NCBI RefSeq assembly: GCF_954871325.1 | Contig: NC_088776.1 | Span: forward strand, 32,226,508 to 32,290,507 | DNA: 64,000 bases | Origin: Gordionus sp. m RMFG-2023 | Lineage: Eukaryota > Nematomorpha > Gordioida > Chordodea > Parachordodidae | Reading direction: 5' to 3' | Shown here: piece by piece, positions 31,437 to 44,700 of the stretch | Layout of the letters: every line of letters starts with the position of its first letter | Numbering within the stretch: the stretch's first letter is position 1 | The notes under the pieces: generated by a model | What the model saw: the letters and a program-made list of their open reading frames with translations, nothing else | Told to the model about the DNA's origin: nothing | Database searches by the model: none | Program-made: the position numbers and the translations under genes

Positions 31437-32329
31437 ATTTATACACTATTAAAAGGCAAAAATTAGATGGCTGGCACGAGAAAATTTGGCATGCAGATGG
31501 ATACAAGGGAAGACAGGGACATTTTTCTTATAAAAAAGTTCATAGGTTAGATTAAGACTGATAGCCTCATCATCTATTATAAAACAGAAAACAACTCTGA
31601 AATCTAGATTTTTCATGGTTTAGGAACTAGTCCTAGAGGGGGAAGGGGTGTTAAAGCCGAAATTTACTTTGTAATATTTTTAGAATTATAAACGTAAGGG
31701 AGAATTCATAGTAAACTCATTATATTCAAGCTTGTGTTATTTACAAAATCAAGCCAATAAATAGGTAAATGATAAAACTAGGATTAGATTTGAAAAACAC
31801 ATGTTGCGATACGATGATAAAAAATATGCGATACATAAAAATAATATGCGAATTCGATCATAGTGCACCCTCATATAAAAACAAAGATCATATGATTTAT
31901 ATTAAGTTGTGTTTTTTTTAAACATTCTCGTATAAAACTTTTATTTTTTATTATTTAACAAAAGAATGTTGTTTGTAAAATTCTTTTGCCATTTGAGCAC
32001 TAATTTGGAATCAATTTTTTTTATTTATCAGAAATGAGAAATATTTGTACATTTGAATACATCATTTAAATAGAATTTTAATGTGTATATTTAATATTTT
32101 TTGGCTGATATTTTTTTATTTTTATATTATTAAAAAACAGGTTATATATAAAAACAATTTTAAATTTTTATATAATATATATATATTATATTTAAAACAA
32201 AAAAATGTATAAAAAATTATATTTAAAAAAAACAACTAAGAGATTGGTATATTGCATTGCTATATGGAACAATGAATAGCAATACTACTTTGATAAATAG
32301 CCATAGTAATGGCTTATTTGAATGGAAGG

Positions 32330-32700
32330 CTTCATTACGAGCGCCACTTATTTGGCTCACTTTCTCCTTAATAATGTAATAAATTTAAGGAATTCCTCAC
32401 ACCAAGAGTATTGGTGACAAATGTTATAAAAATTACATTAGTGAGGTCTGAATATTTGCCTATTTTCATAATTTCTGCCGAATTAAGTGCTGATGCATTT
32501 CTGTTGGAACGGGTCGAAAAGTCGATGCATGTATAATCCCAAGCTACAGGAAGACCAAGGTATTAGACTGATGCCATAAGGTCTTCTGTTGTTGCTTGAA
32601 CAAAGTGATAAGACTCTCGAGTATTCGGGATATTGGCTGTTTTATGCGCTTCAGAGATTAAGTTATTAATGTTCGTAGACGTGGGAGGCGGCCTTTATTT
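32330..32700 (-). other. reverse-transcriptase-element C-terminal fossil fragment
   Basis: The minus strand reads VAWDYTCIDFSTRSNRNASA, then a stretch with MKIGKYSDL and FVTNTLGVRNSLN. This resembles the C-terminal end of an RT-element family common in invertebrate genomes (AWDxTCxDTFAxS, KYxxL, ETLGxWG). It is short and broken. Fragments of the same kind of element occur at 3.1 kb and 42.9-43.3 kb. Its class is not certain. Confidence 0.5.
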
Positions 32701-33303
32701 AGTTTTGGAAAAAAATTGATAAAACTATATTTCTTATTTTTAAAAAAATAAATATCTGAGCAATAATTTGGAATTAATTCTTTTTTATCAGTAATGAGAA
32801 ACATTTATATATTTGAAATCACTACAATTTACATTTTAATGATGTGTATATAGATTATTTTATTTAGATTTTATTTTCGAGCACTTATGGCAATTTAAAT
32901 GTTGGAATTAAGAAAAATACAGAAGACTTGATTATTCATAGTATTAATGACATCAGAAATAGGAAGGGAAGATAAAGAAAAGATTATATGAAAGAAAGTT
33001 GTAATGAAAAATGGCCAACCAAATGTAAAACAAGGTGCAATGCTTTATAATTCAATGAGATGCTATGTCGCTATAGTTTACGAATATTTTTTTATATTAT
33101 CTTTTACACCGGCGAGTTGTGTAACAAAATTTCAGTAAACTAAGAATAATTAATAATAGACTAAGAGTCAATATGCCACGATTATCTAAAAAACGTTGCA
33201 GTTGAACGTGAATTAGTTGAGCAAATTGAATTAAATGGAAATTTTTATACTATGCAAAAATTGTGTATACGAAATTAATATTTATATATGTTAGTTTTAT
33301 ATG

Positions 33304-33650
33304 TTTTTTCCAGCAATGTGTTATTTATTCAACTTTAAATCAATTTTTGTTTTTTTTAACTTAAAAATCTGATTTTATAGGAAATATATTCCATCATGTT
33401 TGGAATGTACTATTCAGATAATTTTGCCATGAACTTTTGAACTACATATAATTTATATTAGTTTTTCCATATATTTTTCATATAAATTATAAATGACTAA
33501 AAAGTTAAGGGTAAAATTATCTACAATTCATAAGATAGATATTCTGAACATGCTGGAATACATTTCCGGCAGAATCAGATTTTTAAATTTAAAAAAAACG
33601 AGTTCAAAAAATGATTGAAAATTGAAAAATAATATATTGCCGGAAAAAAA
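33304..33650. mobile_element. palindromic MITE (TTTTTTCCAGCAATGTGTTA ends)
   Basis: The left end TTTTTTCCAGCAATGTGTTA with TTTATTCAACTTTAAATCA is mirrored by TGATTGAAAATTG with AATAATATATTGCCGGAAAA at the right. Centre words around CATGCTGGAATA/TATTCCATCATG also pair, so most of the unit folds on itself. A related copy lies at 36541-36815 in a HAP2 intron. It has no coding potential. Confidence 0.6.
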
Positions 33651-34310
33651 CACATTGCCGCTAACATATATTTATACATATGTAATGATATTTAAAAAAA
33701 TATATATAATTTTTTTTACAAAAGACTTAATAAAGAAATTGATTCTAATCGGAAACTACCAAAAATAAGAGGGGGCTTGAACTCCCGTCCAACCGAGCCT
33801 TTCCCCCCAGTCGTCTCCTGTTAAATAGGAGGGAGCCCACACTTGATTAATAGGAGACATGATAGGATAGATATGAGTGGAGTGGAGTTAGGTTAAAAAA
33901 ACATTTTACTAACAATAATAATAGAAGATTACATTTTTAAATTGTAAAATTTAATTATAAATAATTAATTAATTTGATCTTTTTTATACAATTTTTTTAT
34001 AGTTGTGAGTGTTTATTTAAAAACGGCCTTAAATATTAACCTATCATTTATTTAAAATACTATCAATTTATTCATTGGGCATAATTACAACCTAAATCCA
34101 TATTTTGTAATAAATTTTAAATCTAATGGAGTCATAATTAAAATAATAATGTAAGAATATCTTTATCATAAAATTTTGATATCGTTCTTAATTCCTTTTT
34201 TCATTCATTATAATCAACTTTTCTTCGGTATGACCAGTTATGGAGGATTTGGATTGGGACTATGAGATATAAGAAAATATAAATAAAATATAATGAATCA
34301 ATAATCATTT

Positions 34311-35716
34311 TTATAATTTTACATCTCTAAATGATTCTTTTTTCTTAACGAAGGGCTCGGGTTTACTTGCACAGATATAGTGAAGGCCTAAAAAAGGCAG
34401 CATAAAGAAAAATACAATATTCAAACAAAATTCTTTTAATCTTCCTATTCTCCGAACTCGAGCTCCACTATAAATATGAATATATAGATAGTAGCTATAA
34501 AAGATACTTAGGTTAAACTTTATTGGATTTATAGGTTCATAATCTTGATTAAATTTGACTGGCATGTTTTTTAGGTTATCCTCGTAATAATGAATTTTGG
34601 TTACATCTTTTTTAAAAAACGGTGTCAATCCCCAAGATCCAATAGATGGATATACGAGCCCTAATAAGGCCTTAATCACTCCTTTAATAATATAATATGT
34701 ATGTAATTTAAAGGGATATAGTTATTATAAGCTTAAAGGAATTTAATTATAATTACTGACCTTTGATCATAGTTATACCCAAGAGAGTTAGTAATGCCCA
34801 CAATCCATATTGCAAAAAGTCATTTAGTTGGTAAGTTTTATCAATCATTTCTATTCCTGGATTGTATATTCCTGCTGGTATATAATGGTATATAGACTTA
34901 TAAAATTTATTTTTCGATTTTATAAAGATATCATAATATCCAGCCATTTTGACTTCATCTAAATCCATCGTTTGACATAATAACCCTGTATTGATATCAT
35001 CGCACTATATATTATATTGATTAATGACAATTATTAATATTTTTTCACCAGTTATCATATTAATTTTTAACATTATAATAGGGTAAAATCTATTGATTAA
35101 CTTTTCAACCTCAAGTCTAATATTTTTGCGAAAATGCAATAATCTTTTTCTCTGATTCGCGCAATTTTAATGTTTACAGACCTAAACTTTAGAATAAAGG
35201 AGGAAAATTTAATATTAATAAATAGTCTTAAATTTGGGGATAAAATCAATTCCTTTATACATTTGTCAGTGAATTAATTACTTTTAAAATCAAGTTTTTT
35301 TTAAAGAAAGTTTAAGTTATTTTCTATTTAAGAATAGCAATATGTTATTTTAATTGTTCATAGTATATAATTTTTTAAATATTAATCCAATTAGTATTAT
35401 TTAAGAGATTTATATGAATAAGACATAGTAGATTGTATGAAATGTAAATATAGAAATATTACATTAAAAATATAAATGCATAATTCAATACAAAGCTAAC
35501 AATCTATATTTTATTAAATTAAAATTTAGACAATGTTATATAAAGATTTCTATTTCCATATTTTGCTTAACTTATCTTGAAAAGAAAATTTGGATAAAGA
35601 ACTATGATGTATACTTACAATGCATTTACATAATCTCATACACACACATAAATTGTTGGGACTTATAAAATATTCTCTGCTAGATATGACTCCACCATTA
35701 GGTTTGACTAAATTCA
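34311..35716 (-). CDS. HAP2: HAP2 stem, membrane segment and cytoplasmic tail exons
   Basis: Exon 35716-35619 continues domain III (NLVKPNGG) into a Cys-rich stem (LCVCMRLCKC), with a consensus GTAAGT donor. Exon 35004-34761 encodes CDDINTGLLC, a juxtamembrane stretch, and the hydrophobic LQYGLWALLTLLGITMI taken as the transmembrane segment. The final exon, 34681-34311, gives a tail of about 123 residues with basic patches (ARVRRIGRLK, VKKKESFRDVKL) and a second hydrophobic stretch (NIVFFFMLPFLGLHYIC). A possible 45-nt intron inside the last exon (GTATC...TATAG) was considered but would bring an early stop, so the exon is left whole. Confidence 0.85.
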
Positions 35717-38700
35717 CTACATTTAAAAAATTCAAATTAGATATATTATAAATATAAAAATAAATTTACTTGAACACACGAATAATATATCGTCATTTGA
35801 ATGGGTATTCTTAACAATATGTTTGGGATATTTATCGAATATTACTTCTATGGTTAGTCGCCTTGTTTGACCCGGTGCAATAAGTTTATAAAACTTTCTG
35901 TTAAATGAAAAATTTCCAGTACATCCTTGTCCATTAATAATAAACGTTGATTCAATTACTCCTAAATTTATTATGGATACTTCTATACTAGCCTTATATG
36001 TATTCGTTTTTGTTATAATAGAGGTAATTAGACCATTTTTTCTAATATTATAAAATATTTTCTTTATAATATATTTTTTGATTATTACTCAATTGATGTC
36101 GTTACTAATATATCACTTAAAATTTGAAGTTTAGTATGTGTTAAAACCGATTTCGAATATACAAACATTACATTTAATTTATTATCATTATGATTGTCTA
36201 TTAGGGTATTAGATGCACTCTCATTATTATCAGAAAATCCCAAATGATTATCTTTATTATATAAATCATCCTTTGGTAGTTTTATCATCCGCTTAGGATA
36301 AAGGTTCCCTCTATCTTTTAACATATGTTTGGTTAGTTCTCCCATTTTGTTTTTAATCTTTTAATTTAATTAAATAGAATTGAAGTGAAATAAAATAAAA
36401 TAAAATTAAATACTGTATCTTCAATCCAAACATCCAATGGTTGATTTGTAAAGCAACTTTGAATTATTAATATTATATTATAAAAAGTAAATAGTATTAT
36501 GTTGATGTCAATATGTTTTTTTCCGTTAATATATTTAATCCGTCAATGTGTTATTTTTTCAACTTTAGATCGTTTTTAGAGCCCATTAAATACCTACCCT
36601 ATAAATTTCAGACAATTTTGGCTTTAACTTTTATGTCATTTATAATTTACAAAAAATATCGATGGAAGAACGAATATAAATTATGAGTTCATGGTAAAAT
36701 TTCCGAAAAATAATATAAACATGCTGGAATTTCTGGTGAAATTAGAATTTTAAATTTTAAAAGCGCCTCATAAAAATGATTTAAGGATATAAAAAATTAC
36801 ACAATTGACTTGCCGAGAAAAAAATTTCGTGTATCATAAAAAAATGTTGACCAGAAATTTTCTCTTAACAATTATATTTTCTTCTTTCAAGTGAAAATTA
36901 ATTTTTTATTGAACCGAAAACACAAATTTAATATATAACATATATCTCTTATTATTAGATAGATTTCACTTTATAATGGCATATTTAAAATTTTTCAAAA
37001 ATTATTTTTGGTGAAGTTTAGAAAATTGTTAATTGACAAAAAAAAATTCCAATTCTATATAAACTTTCTTCGCAATTTGTTTTTATTTCACAAATTTATA
37101 TTACATTTTATCAGTCAGTAAAATTCCCTTAACAATTGAAAATAGTTTGCTTCAACCTATTAATGTCTTATCAATTAGTAAATTTCTTTAACCAACTGTA
37201 ATTACTTCTTATAAAGGAAAACCCTGTATATATATAATATATTTATACCTTTGAACAGATCTAGAACATTTTAACTGCTGGTTTTGAAAAGCGTGAAATG
37301 AAACACCTATTTTATTGCACGACATCCCTGAACCATCAAAATACGATTCGTTAATTAACATTCCATCAATTAATCCTTCCTATAATGTCGTATAAAGTTA
37401 AAATTATAAAATTGTGTTATGTCAACTGACCTTGATTTGAGGCAAAAACTCGCGCACTTTTTCCGGACTAATTGGAAGTGGTAATATTAATCTTTCGACT
37501 TTAGGCATTAAGGGCAAGTTATTTTTGGTTAGAATAAAAGCTTTTGTCAGTTTGAAGGTTTTGATCTTAAATTAATATAATTGTATAATATACAAATATT
37601 ATGCGTTCAAATAAAAGTCAATATCCCTAGATTGAAGGTACGGAGTTTAAATAACAAGTATACATCACAGTAAAAAAAATTTCCAATTTAAGTTTTTGAT
37701 TTAAATTTTTTTAACTTTTAATTAAATGACCCCTATGGCTAATTTTTATATTTCTTGGGATTGCATTTCATTTTCTTTATGTTAATTTTTTTATTTCTTA
37801 TTTTCATCAAGTTTTATAAGTAAATTAATTTTATTTAGTTTTGATATGTTATTTTTATTTATCTAATATTTTAGCCATTTTTAAAATCAAGTTTAGATAT
37901 AATTTTTTTAGTTAAAATTTTTTACCCTTATATTTTAAGCATAAAAATTTATTTCACCTTAATATTAGTATCTTAATCGTTGAAACTACATTCTAATTTC
38001 TTTATCTTCATCAATATAACGGGTAATGTTTTAAATTAAATTCAGATATAAATTTATTAACTTGTTGGCAACAGATGCCTAAACGAGTTTATATTTCTTC
38101 AATATTTTATTATAAATTACCGGTATTCTAAAAAATATTATCTTAGAATAAAAATTTTTATTCATTAATTTCATCAGCATAAATAATATGTCAGCAACAT
38201 AGGGTTCACAGTATAAAGTTTTCAGTAAATATACAGTTTTTAGGGGCTTGAAAAGATTTGCCAGTAAATTTTTTTTATTATAAATTAACCCAAAATATAT
38301 TAGCTTTAATATTATTATTATATATTATAATTTATATCAAATAAAAATAAACACCTTGTAAACCAAATATTATTATTATTAATTTTATCAAAATATTATT
38401 AATTTTTTTTTCCCTAGTCATAGGGGTTACTTTATTTGAATAATAGCTAATATAAATTTAAATATTAAATTTTTATCAAAAATAAGAATATCGATTTTTT
38501 ACCTTTACTGATAGATTTTAAATATATTAATTCCTTTGTATTTTTCTTTCACCCTTTTAATTGTTCGCTTTTCAATAGCCCCGAAGTCCTACAAACAACT
38601 AAAATCTTATTTTAGGAAAAATTAATTTATTATTGAAATTTAAGAAATCGAGTGATCGCATAATGTATAAGTGCGAGAATTATTTATTTTTTTAAAAAAA

Positions 38701-41700
38701 TTTTACATATACTTAGGTTAAAACCCGAAGAAATATTTATGATTTTTCTACCGTACCTAACCAGAACCTTTTTTAATTTTAAGCAGATAAATAGTATGAG
38801 AACTGTAACCTTTATAATTTTTTGCCCCTAAAATTTCTACTGAAACGGTAATAATTAACGGTTTGGATCCCTGATTATTATACAACAATTATTATCATTC
38901 TTTTTAATCTCACATTCAGATCATATCATACACAGAAATTACTCCTAATTGGTGTATTATTTTTAAACTACTTCATCAAAATATATACTTTAATTACTGT
39001 GCAGGGTAAAACGTGTCTAAAAAGTCGTAATCTCTGCGTAACAGAGTTTGACAGAACGAACGCAGCAAATAACGACATTTTTGGTTGTGATATTTAACTT
39101 TTGATGGGAGTTAAAAATAATATTTTTAAATTTTATTGCTTCATTTTCTTTATTTTTATCAAGTATTAAAGTTCCTCTTAATATTAATTTTTGTAAACTA
39201 TTTCTGAATATAGAGAAATAATATGTAGGGAAGACCGGGGCTAGACTAACCATCTTTTTAAAAAAAATTGTTTATAACTTCTGTACCTTTTCATATTTCG
39301 GGTACTAACATCTATAATAATATATATAAAAGCCGTGTCACAGTCACACTATCACAGTGTCACAATTTATAATATATATTTAAAAATTCACGATTTTTAA
39401 AAGCTTTTGTGGCCTGATCGACAAGAGCGTCGCTTACAAATGTGAGAGTCATGGGTTCGAATCCCAGCAAAAAAAAAATTTTCTTGATCTGGCTTAATTA
39501 AATAGAAGATAAAATAATTAAGTGTGATGACATACTCACATATGATTCAATGTTTGTTGCTACTTTAAAATTCAAACTATTAAATAAGTATTCTTATATT
39601 TATTGTAATATTCAGTCTTAGACTATGCAAATGAGATGAAAACGCGTGATAATTGTAGATTTTTCATACTTTAAGGGTTGAGCAATCGGAGTTATACATT
39701 TTTATTTTTTAGTTCTAAATTTCTTAATTTTTAATCTTTCTCTTTTTAATTTTTCTTTTACAATTTCATTTTTTAACTTTAATTTTATTATGTCACTGTA
39801 TAATTATTATTATATTATTTATAATTATGCAATATAGTTATGGTTATATATATATATAATTATTTTATTTTATTTGTCTATAAAGGACCTTCATTTTTTA
39901 ATAATATTTTTAAATTTTTCACCACGTAATAGCCAATAGTATTCTTATAGCATCACACCATATCAAACACTCTTCATCAAAGCATCCATTAAAATAACAT
40001 TACCATCTTATACATCATAAATATATATATGTCGTATTGGGAATGGAATCATGTGGGATTCGGAATCCCCACGTTTTATTCGAAATTTTTTTTTGAAAAA
40101 TCTTTTTTTTTAATCTTTTTTTTAAATTATTTTTTTAAATATTTAAAACCCATGTCGGAATATATTTTTTTAAAACAATTAAATAATATTTTTTTCTTCC
40201 TTTTTTTGCCGCCTGGCTGGCACCAGAAAATTTCATTTTTTTAGAGATATTTTGTTAAAATAAATAAATTATATAAATTATCAAAAAGGATAAGAGAATG
40301 TTTAAAAAAGTAAATAGTTTAAAATTAAGGCATATAATGAATGAAAAGGATTAAGATTAAAAGGCATTTTCTTGTAAATTTATATAAAATCATAAATATT
40401 TTCACATGAATATATTTTTTAAAAAATGCGAATTAAAAAATTTTTATTTATTGCAACAATTATTCAATGCAATATGACATTTCGTTGAATATTTGATGTT
40501 CTTGAAACACTCGCATTTTATTCATGCAATTCATTTTGCAATTACATAATTATGTTTTCCCATATTTTGTGACATTCGGGTAAGCTCCTAAATATTTTTA
40601 GCAGTTTAGATAAAAAATTCATATATTTTATTTACATGAATTAATTTGAGGAGTATATGTGGTTACTATAAAAATAGCTTATTACCTATGATTGATATAT
40701 CTTTGTTGGAAACTTCAACATCATTTAATTTTATAGTTTTATATAGACTAGAGGCAATAAATGGTACTGAAATTCTTCCAGCCACACCCTACCAATATTT
40801 TATTTTTTTCAATTTTTATTCCCTTCTAAATTTTTAGGACAAATATTTGTTCTATCTGTCCTCTGGATAGGTAATAAAAAGTGCTGACCTAAGATAAAGT
40901 TATTTTGCCCAATTATTTGAGAATAAATTATGTTTTGACGCCTACGATCATTTAAATATAAAATAAAAGAAGGTTCATTTTTAAAATGTTAGAAATACTA
41001 TTCCCAATATTATTGGTAGCACAAATATTTTTCCATGTAATTTATGCCCATCATTTTATGAACAAGGACTATTAGTAATATAATGGACAATTCGAAAGCG
41101 CCAATTTTCGATTGAATTTGCTATTTTAGTAGCAATGTATATAGCTTTCACATAATTCCTCATTGGTAAACAATAAAAAAAGTGATGGAATCGTTAAAAA
41201 TATTATCTACATTTCCTTCCGTATATTTTGAATAGATTTGTATTTGGGTGTTTTTAATATGGTTTTATATAAATTATATTCTGTAACTGTTTTGGGTAAT
41301 AAAATTATAGGCATTAAAAAAAATTTTAACTAATATTAAAATTAAAATAATTGTAATATAAATTTTCAAAATGTAATAATTTAGATATTCTCCATGAAAA
41401 AAAATCCTGCCCAATAAGATACTTAATTCATATTAAAAATAAATTTTTATTTCAAAATTTAATAATTTAGAAAAAAAATCTCGCCCAATACAATTACTAA
41501 TTTATATTAAAATTATTTATTGATAATTCATATCAGTTATTTCAGTAACCTGGTCCTGGTATACGCGGGTCATGTCGTATTTTAATTTTTTTAATATAAA
41601 TACCCAGGCTGGGCCGTATATTTTAAAACCAAATATTTTAAATCGTCATTAAAAATAAATATATTATTTATTTTTAATACGAGCCGGGCCGTGCAAATGG

Positions 41701-44700
41701 TACCTCTGCAGGTCTCTGAGCTATTTTATTCCTAAAAATATAAAAGGGAAAGTATTAAAAATTGAACAAAATATGGGTAGGAACGTGTGCTTGAAGAATT
41801 TCAGCACCATTTATTGCCTCTATTCTATATAAAACTATAAAATTAAATCATTTTAAAGTTCCCAACGAAGATATATTAATCATAGGTAATTTAAGCTATT
41901 TTTATAGTAACCACATATACTCCTCAAATTAATTCATGATATAAAATATATTAATTATTTATTTAAACTGCTAAAAATATTTAGGAGCTTCCGGAATGTC
42001 ACAAACTATGGGAAACCATCGTTATGCAATTGAAAAATGGGTTGCATGAATAAAAGGTGCTAGCGTTTCAAGAACAACCTTAAATTTCAACGAAATGTCA
42101 TATAGCATTGAAAAATTGTTGCAATAAATAAATTTTTTTTTTAATTCGGATTTTTTTAAAATTATATAATTCATGTGAAAATATTTAATATTTCATATAA
42201 ATTTATAAAAACAAAAATGTTTAACCTTTTTTTTATTCATTATATGCCTTAATTTTATATTATTTACTATTTTAAAATTTTCTTTTTAAATCCCTTATTG
42301 GCCTTTTAATTATATGGTGACAGCCAGACGGCAAAAAAGGGAAGAAAAAATAATTATATAATTTTATTATTTTTTTCATGGGGATTCGGAATATTTTTTA
42401 AAAAAAAATAGTTAAAAAAAAAGATTCAGAATAAAACGTGGAGATTTAAGATCTTGAATTCCCACTTTGGGATTCCGAATCCCACATGAATCCATATCCC
42501 AATACTACAATGTATACTTACACAATCTTATATTAATATTACACTATACAATTTATAATTAATACATAATACATATATATTCTATCTATCTATCTATAAC
42601 ATATAAAAGCCGTGTCACAGTCAGTGTCACAATTTATAACATATATTTAAAAAATCGTCAATTTTGAAAAGCGTCTGTGGCCTAATCGGCAAGAGCGTCG
42701 CTTACGAATCTGATAGCTTTGGGTTCGAATCCCAGCAATGCATTTTTTTTTCTTAATTCAACCATGTATACTTTTTTTAATTATATTAATTTCCTTATTT
42801 TATTTTATTTTTATTATTTTTGTACTCAATAAAAAATTTAATTTTGCTAGATAAGGGTTTTGTATATTGTTATCATGGAAACAGATTTCGGATTTAGACT
42901 TATTAAGAATGAGTCTTTTAAAATTGGTTTCGAGATTGAAAACCAATTATTTTAGGAAGAGCATCACAGATTATTCCATCATCAAAATACCAAATTATAT
43001 CCAAATCACATTTAGATTTAAGATAATAGATGAGATAATGAATACCAAGGTAAAATAAACGAGGACGTTTGCCCCCTGTTGAATTCTTTCTTCAGAATCT
43101 ATGACATGTGGGTTGAATAGAGGAGTTTCAATGTTCAGTATATCTCTAGGAATTTTGAATAAACAGGAAATTTAGGAGAAAAACATTATAAAATGTTCAC
43201 GAAATTTGCTATTGAAAGCATTTTTAAAGTCCACTTTGATAATAGCTGTTAGGAGGAGGATTTTGGATATAATACAAATGGCATGTGAAGCTATTTTGTC
43301 TTCTCCCTTAACATCAAATCCTAATTGAAGATTTTATACGAAGTGAGAGAGCAAAAACCATTGCGTCTGGATGTAGAAAATTTCTTAAAAGAATTGATAA
43401 ATATCATAACTCACAAATCACACTTTTTTTATTCCATATTTTCAATAATATATTTGGCCTTTTCTCCATTTGGAAGGATGAATACGGATAATCTATTCCT
43501 CCCATTTGACTATTCTGATTCACCAACCGTCAAAAAGGTAAAATGTATTATTTATCCATACGGAGAAAATTCTGATTCCCCGTCATTGACGGGCTATTAG
43601 CTAGTCTATATATATATAAAAGCAGTGTTACAGAATAATTGTCACGTTTTGTGAAAAAGTGCAACAAGCCATGGGGTGGAATCAAACTGAACTAAATATG
43701 ATATGTAAATATATTCATTTGCCATAGCTACTTACCAATTGGCCATCACAAGCTCTTACGACTTATGTATTTTTTATCTATATATTTCCAGATTATTATT
43801 ATTAATATAATTTTTAAAATTTTAGATTATACTATACAAGAATCTGGATCTTAATATTGGAAATAATCAGCCACATTGTAGTAACAAGGTATAGAGAGTT
43901 GATTTTTAATATATAAATCTATTAATAATAATTTTATCTTTCTTATTTTCTAATAATTTTTTCTCATATCTTTCTAACTGATATTATTTGAAAATATGTT
44001 ATTTTAAAAAGATTTTTCACAAACAAAGTACATATCTTTTTATATAATATAAGCAGTGTTGTTAAAATAGCGCGCTACTTTTTTCAGTAGCGTAGCTTTA
44101 GCTGACTACTTTTTTAGAAAATAGCGATAGCGGTAGCTCTCTACTTTCAATTTTACATTATAAATACATCTAAAAATTATTAAAATATATTTTTTATTAA
44201 ATCTAAAATTATAAACCTTTTATTTAATTTAATTTTGAAATTTACATTTATATATAAAATATACATTATAAATCTAGTTAGCATTATAAATCTAGTTATT
44301 AAAAATGTGTGAGATTGTTGAAGATAGCGAAATTTCTTTGGAAAATGAGAAAAACATAGATTATCCTTTCCCAAAATTCAAAAAATACTTTAATCTTGAA
44401 GAAAAAATTACTACTGGATATCGGTTTCAATGTAAGAAAATTTTGCCAACCACTGGTAGAGTCTAGGCTAAAAGGCATTGAGAAAAGGACAAAACTATTT
44501 TTATTTTCTATTATACAATTATATAAAATGAAGGATTTATTGCTTGATTAGTTATCATTTAAATTGGCTTAATTTACAACACAATCTATAATATTAATAT
44601 ATAGTATTAATATAAAATTCAAAATTAATATATTATTAATTACCTTGTGTATAATAATTATATTTTTAAAATCTTTATTTACCTTAATTTAATGCTATTT

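Larger units (their letters stand above)
42577..43604 (+). mobile_element. Helitron-like non-autonomous element
   Basis: The right end shows the Helitron signature: a GC-rich hairpin CCCGTCATTGACGGG (43579-43593), a short spacer CTATTAG, then terminal CTAG followed by T. The left end is inferred at TCTATCTATAACATATAAAA; the word ATATAAAAGCCGTGTCACAG recurs near 39.3 kb. Another probable left end, TCTATATATATATAAAAGC, begins directly at 43605. Cargo includes a tRNA-like segment and an RT-element fragment. No Rep/helicase frame is present. The left boundary is uncertain. Confidence 0.45.

Noticed and set aside
33160-33290. Short plus-strand frame beginning MPRLSKKRC, considered as a transposase start
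   Set aside because: It stops after a few codons and no downstream transposase motif was found.
33760-33850. Possible tRNA on the minus strand (GAGTTCAAGCCCC box B-like word)
   Set aside because: No matching box A at the right distance and no cloverleaf pairing.
38515-39078. Exon-like frames on the minus strand (a signal-like start at 39078 and segments at 38870-38768 and 38590-38515) that faintly resemble the HAP2 N-terminus
   Set aside because: The real N-terminal HAP2 exons are clear at 48.3-51.4 kb, the phases here do not chain together, and no diagnostic residue is present.
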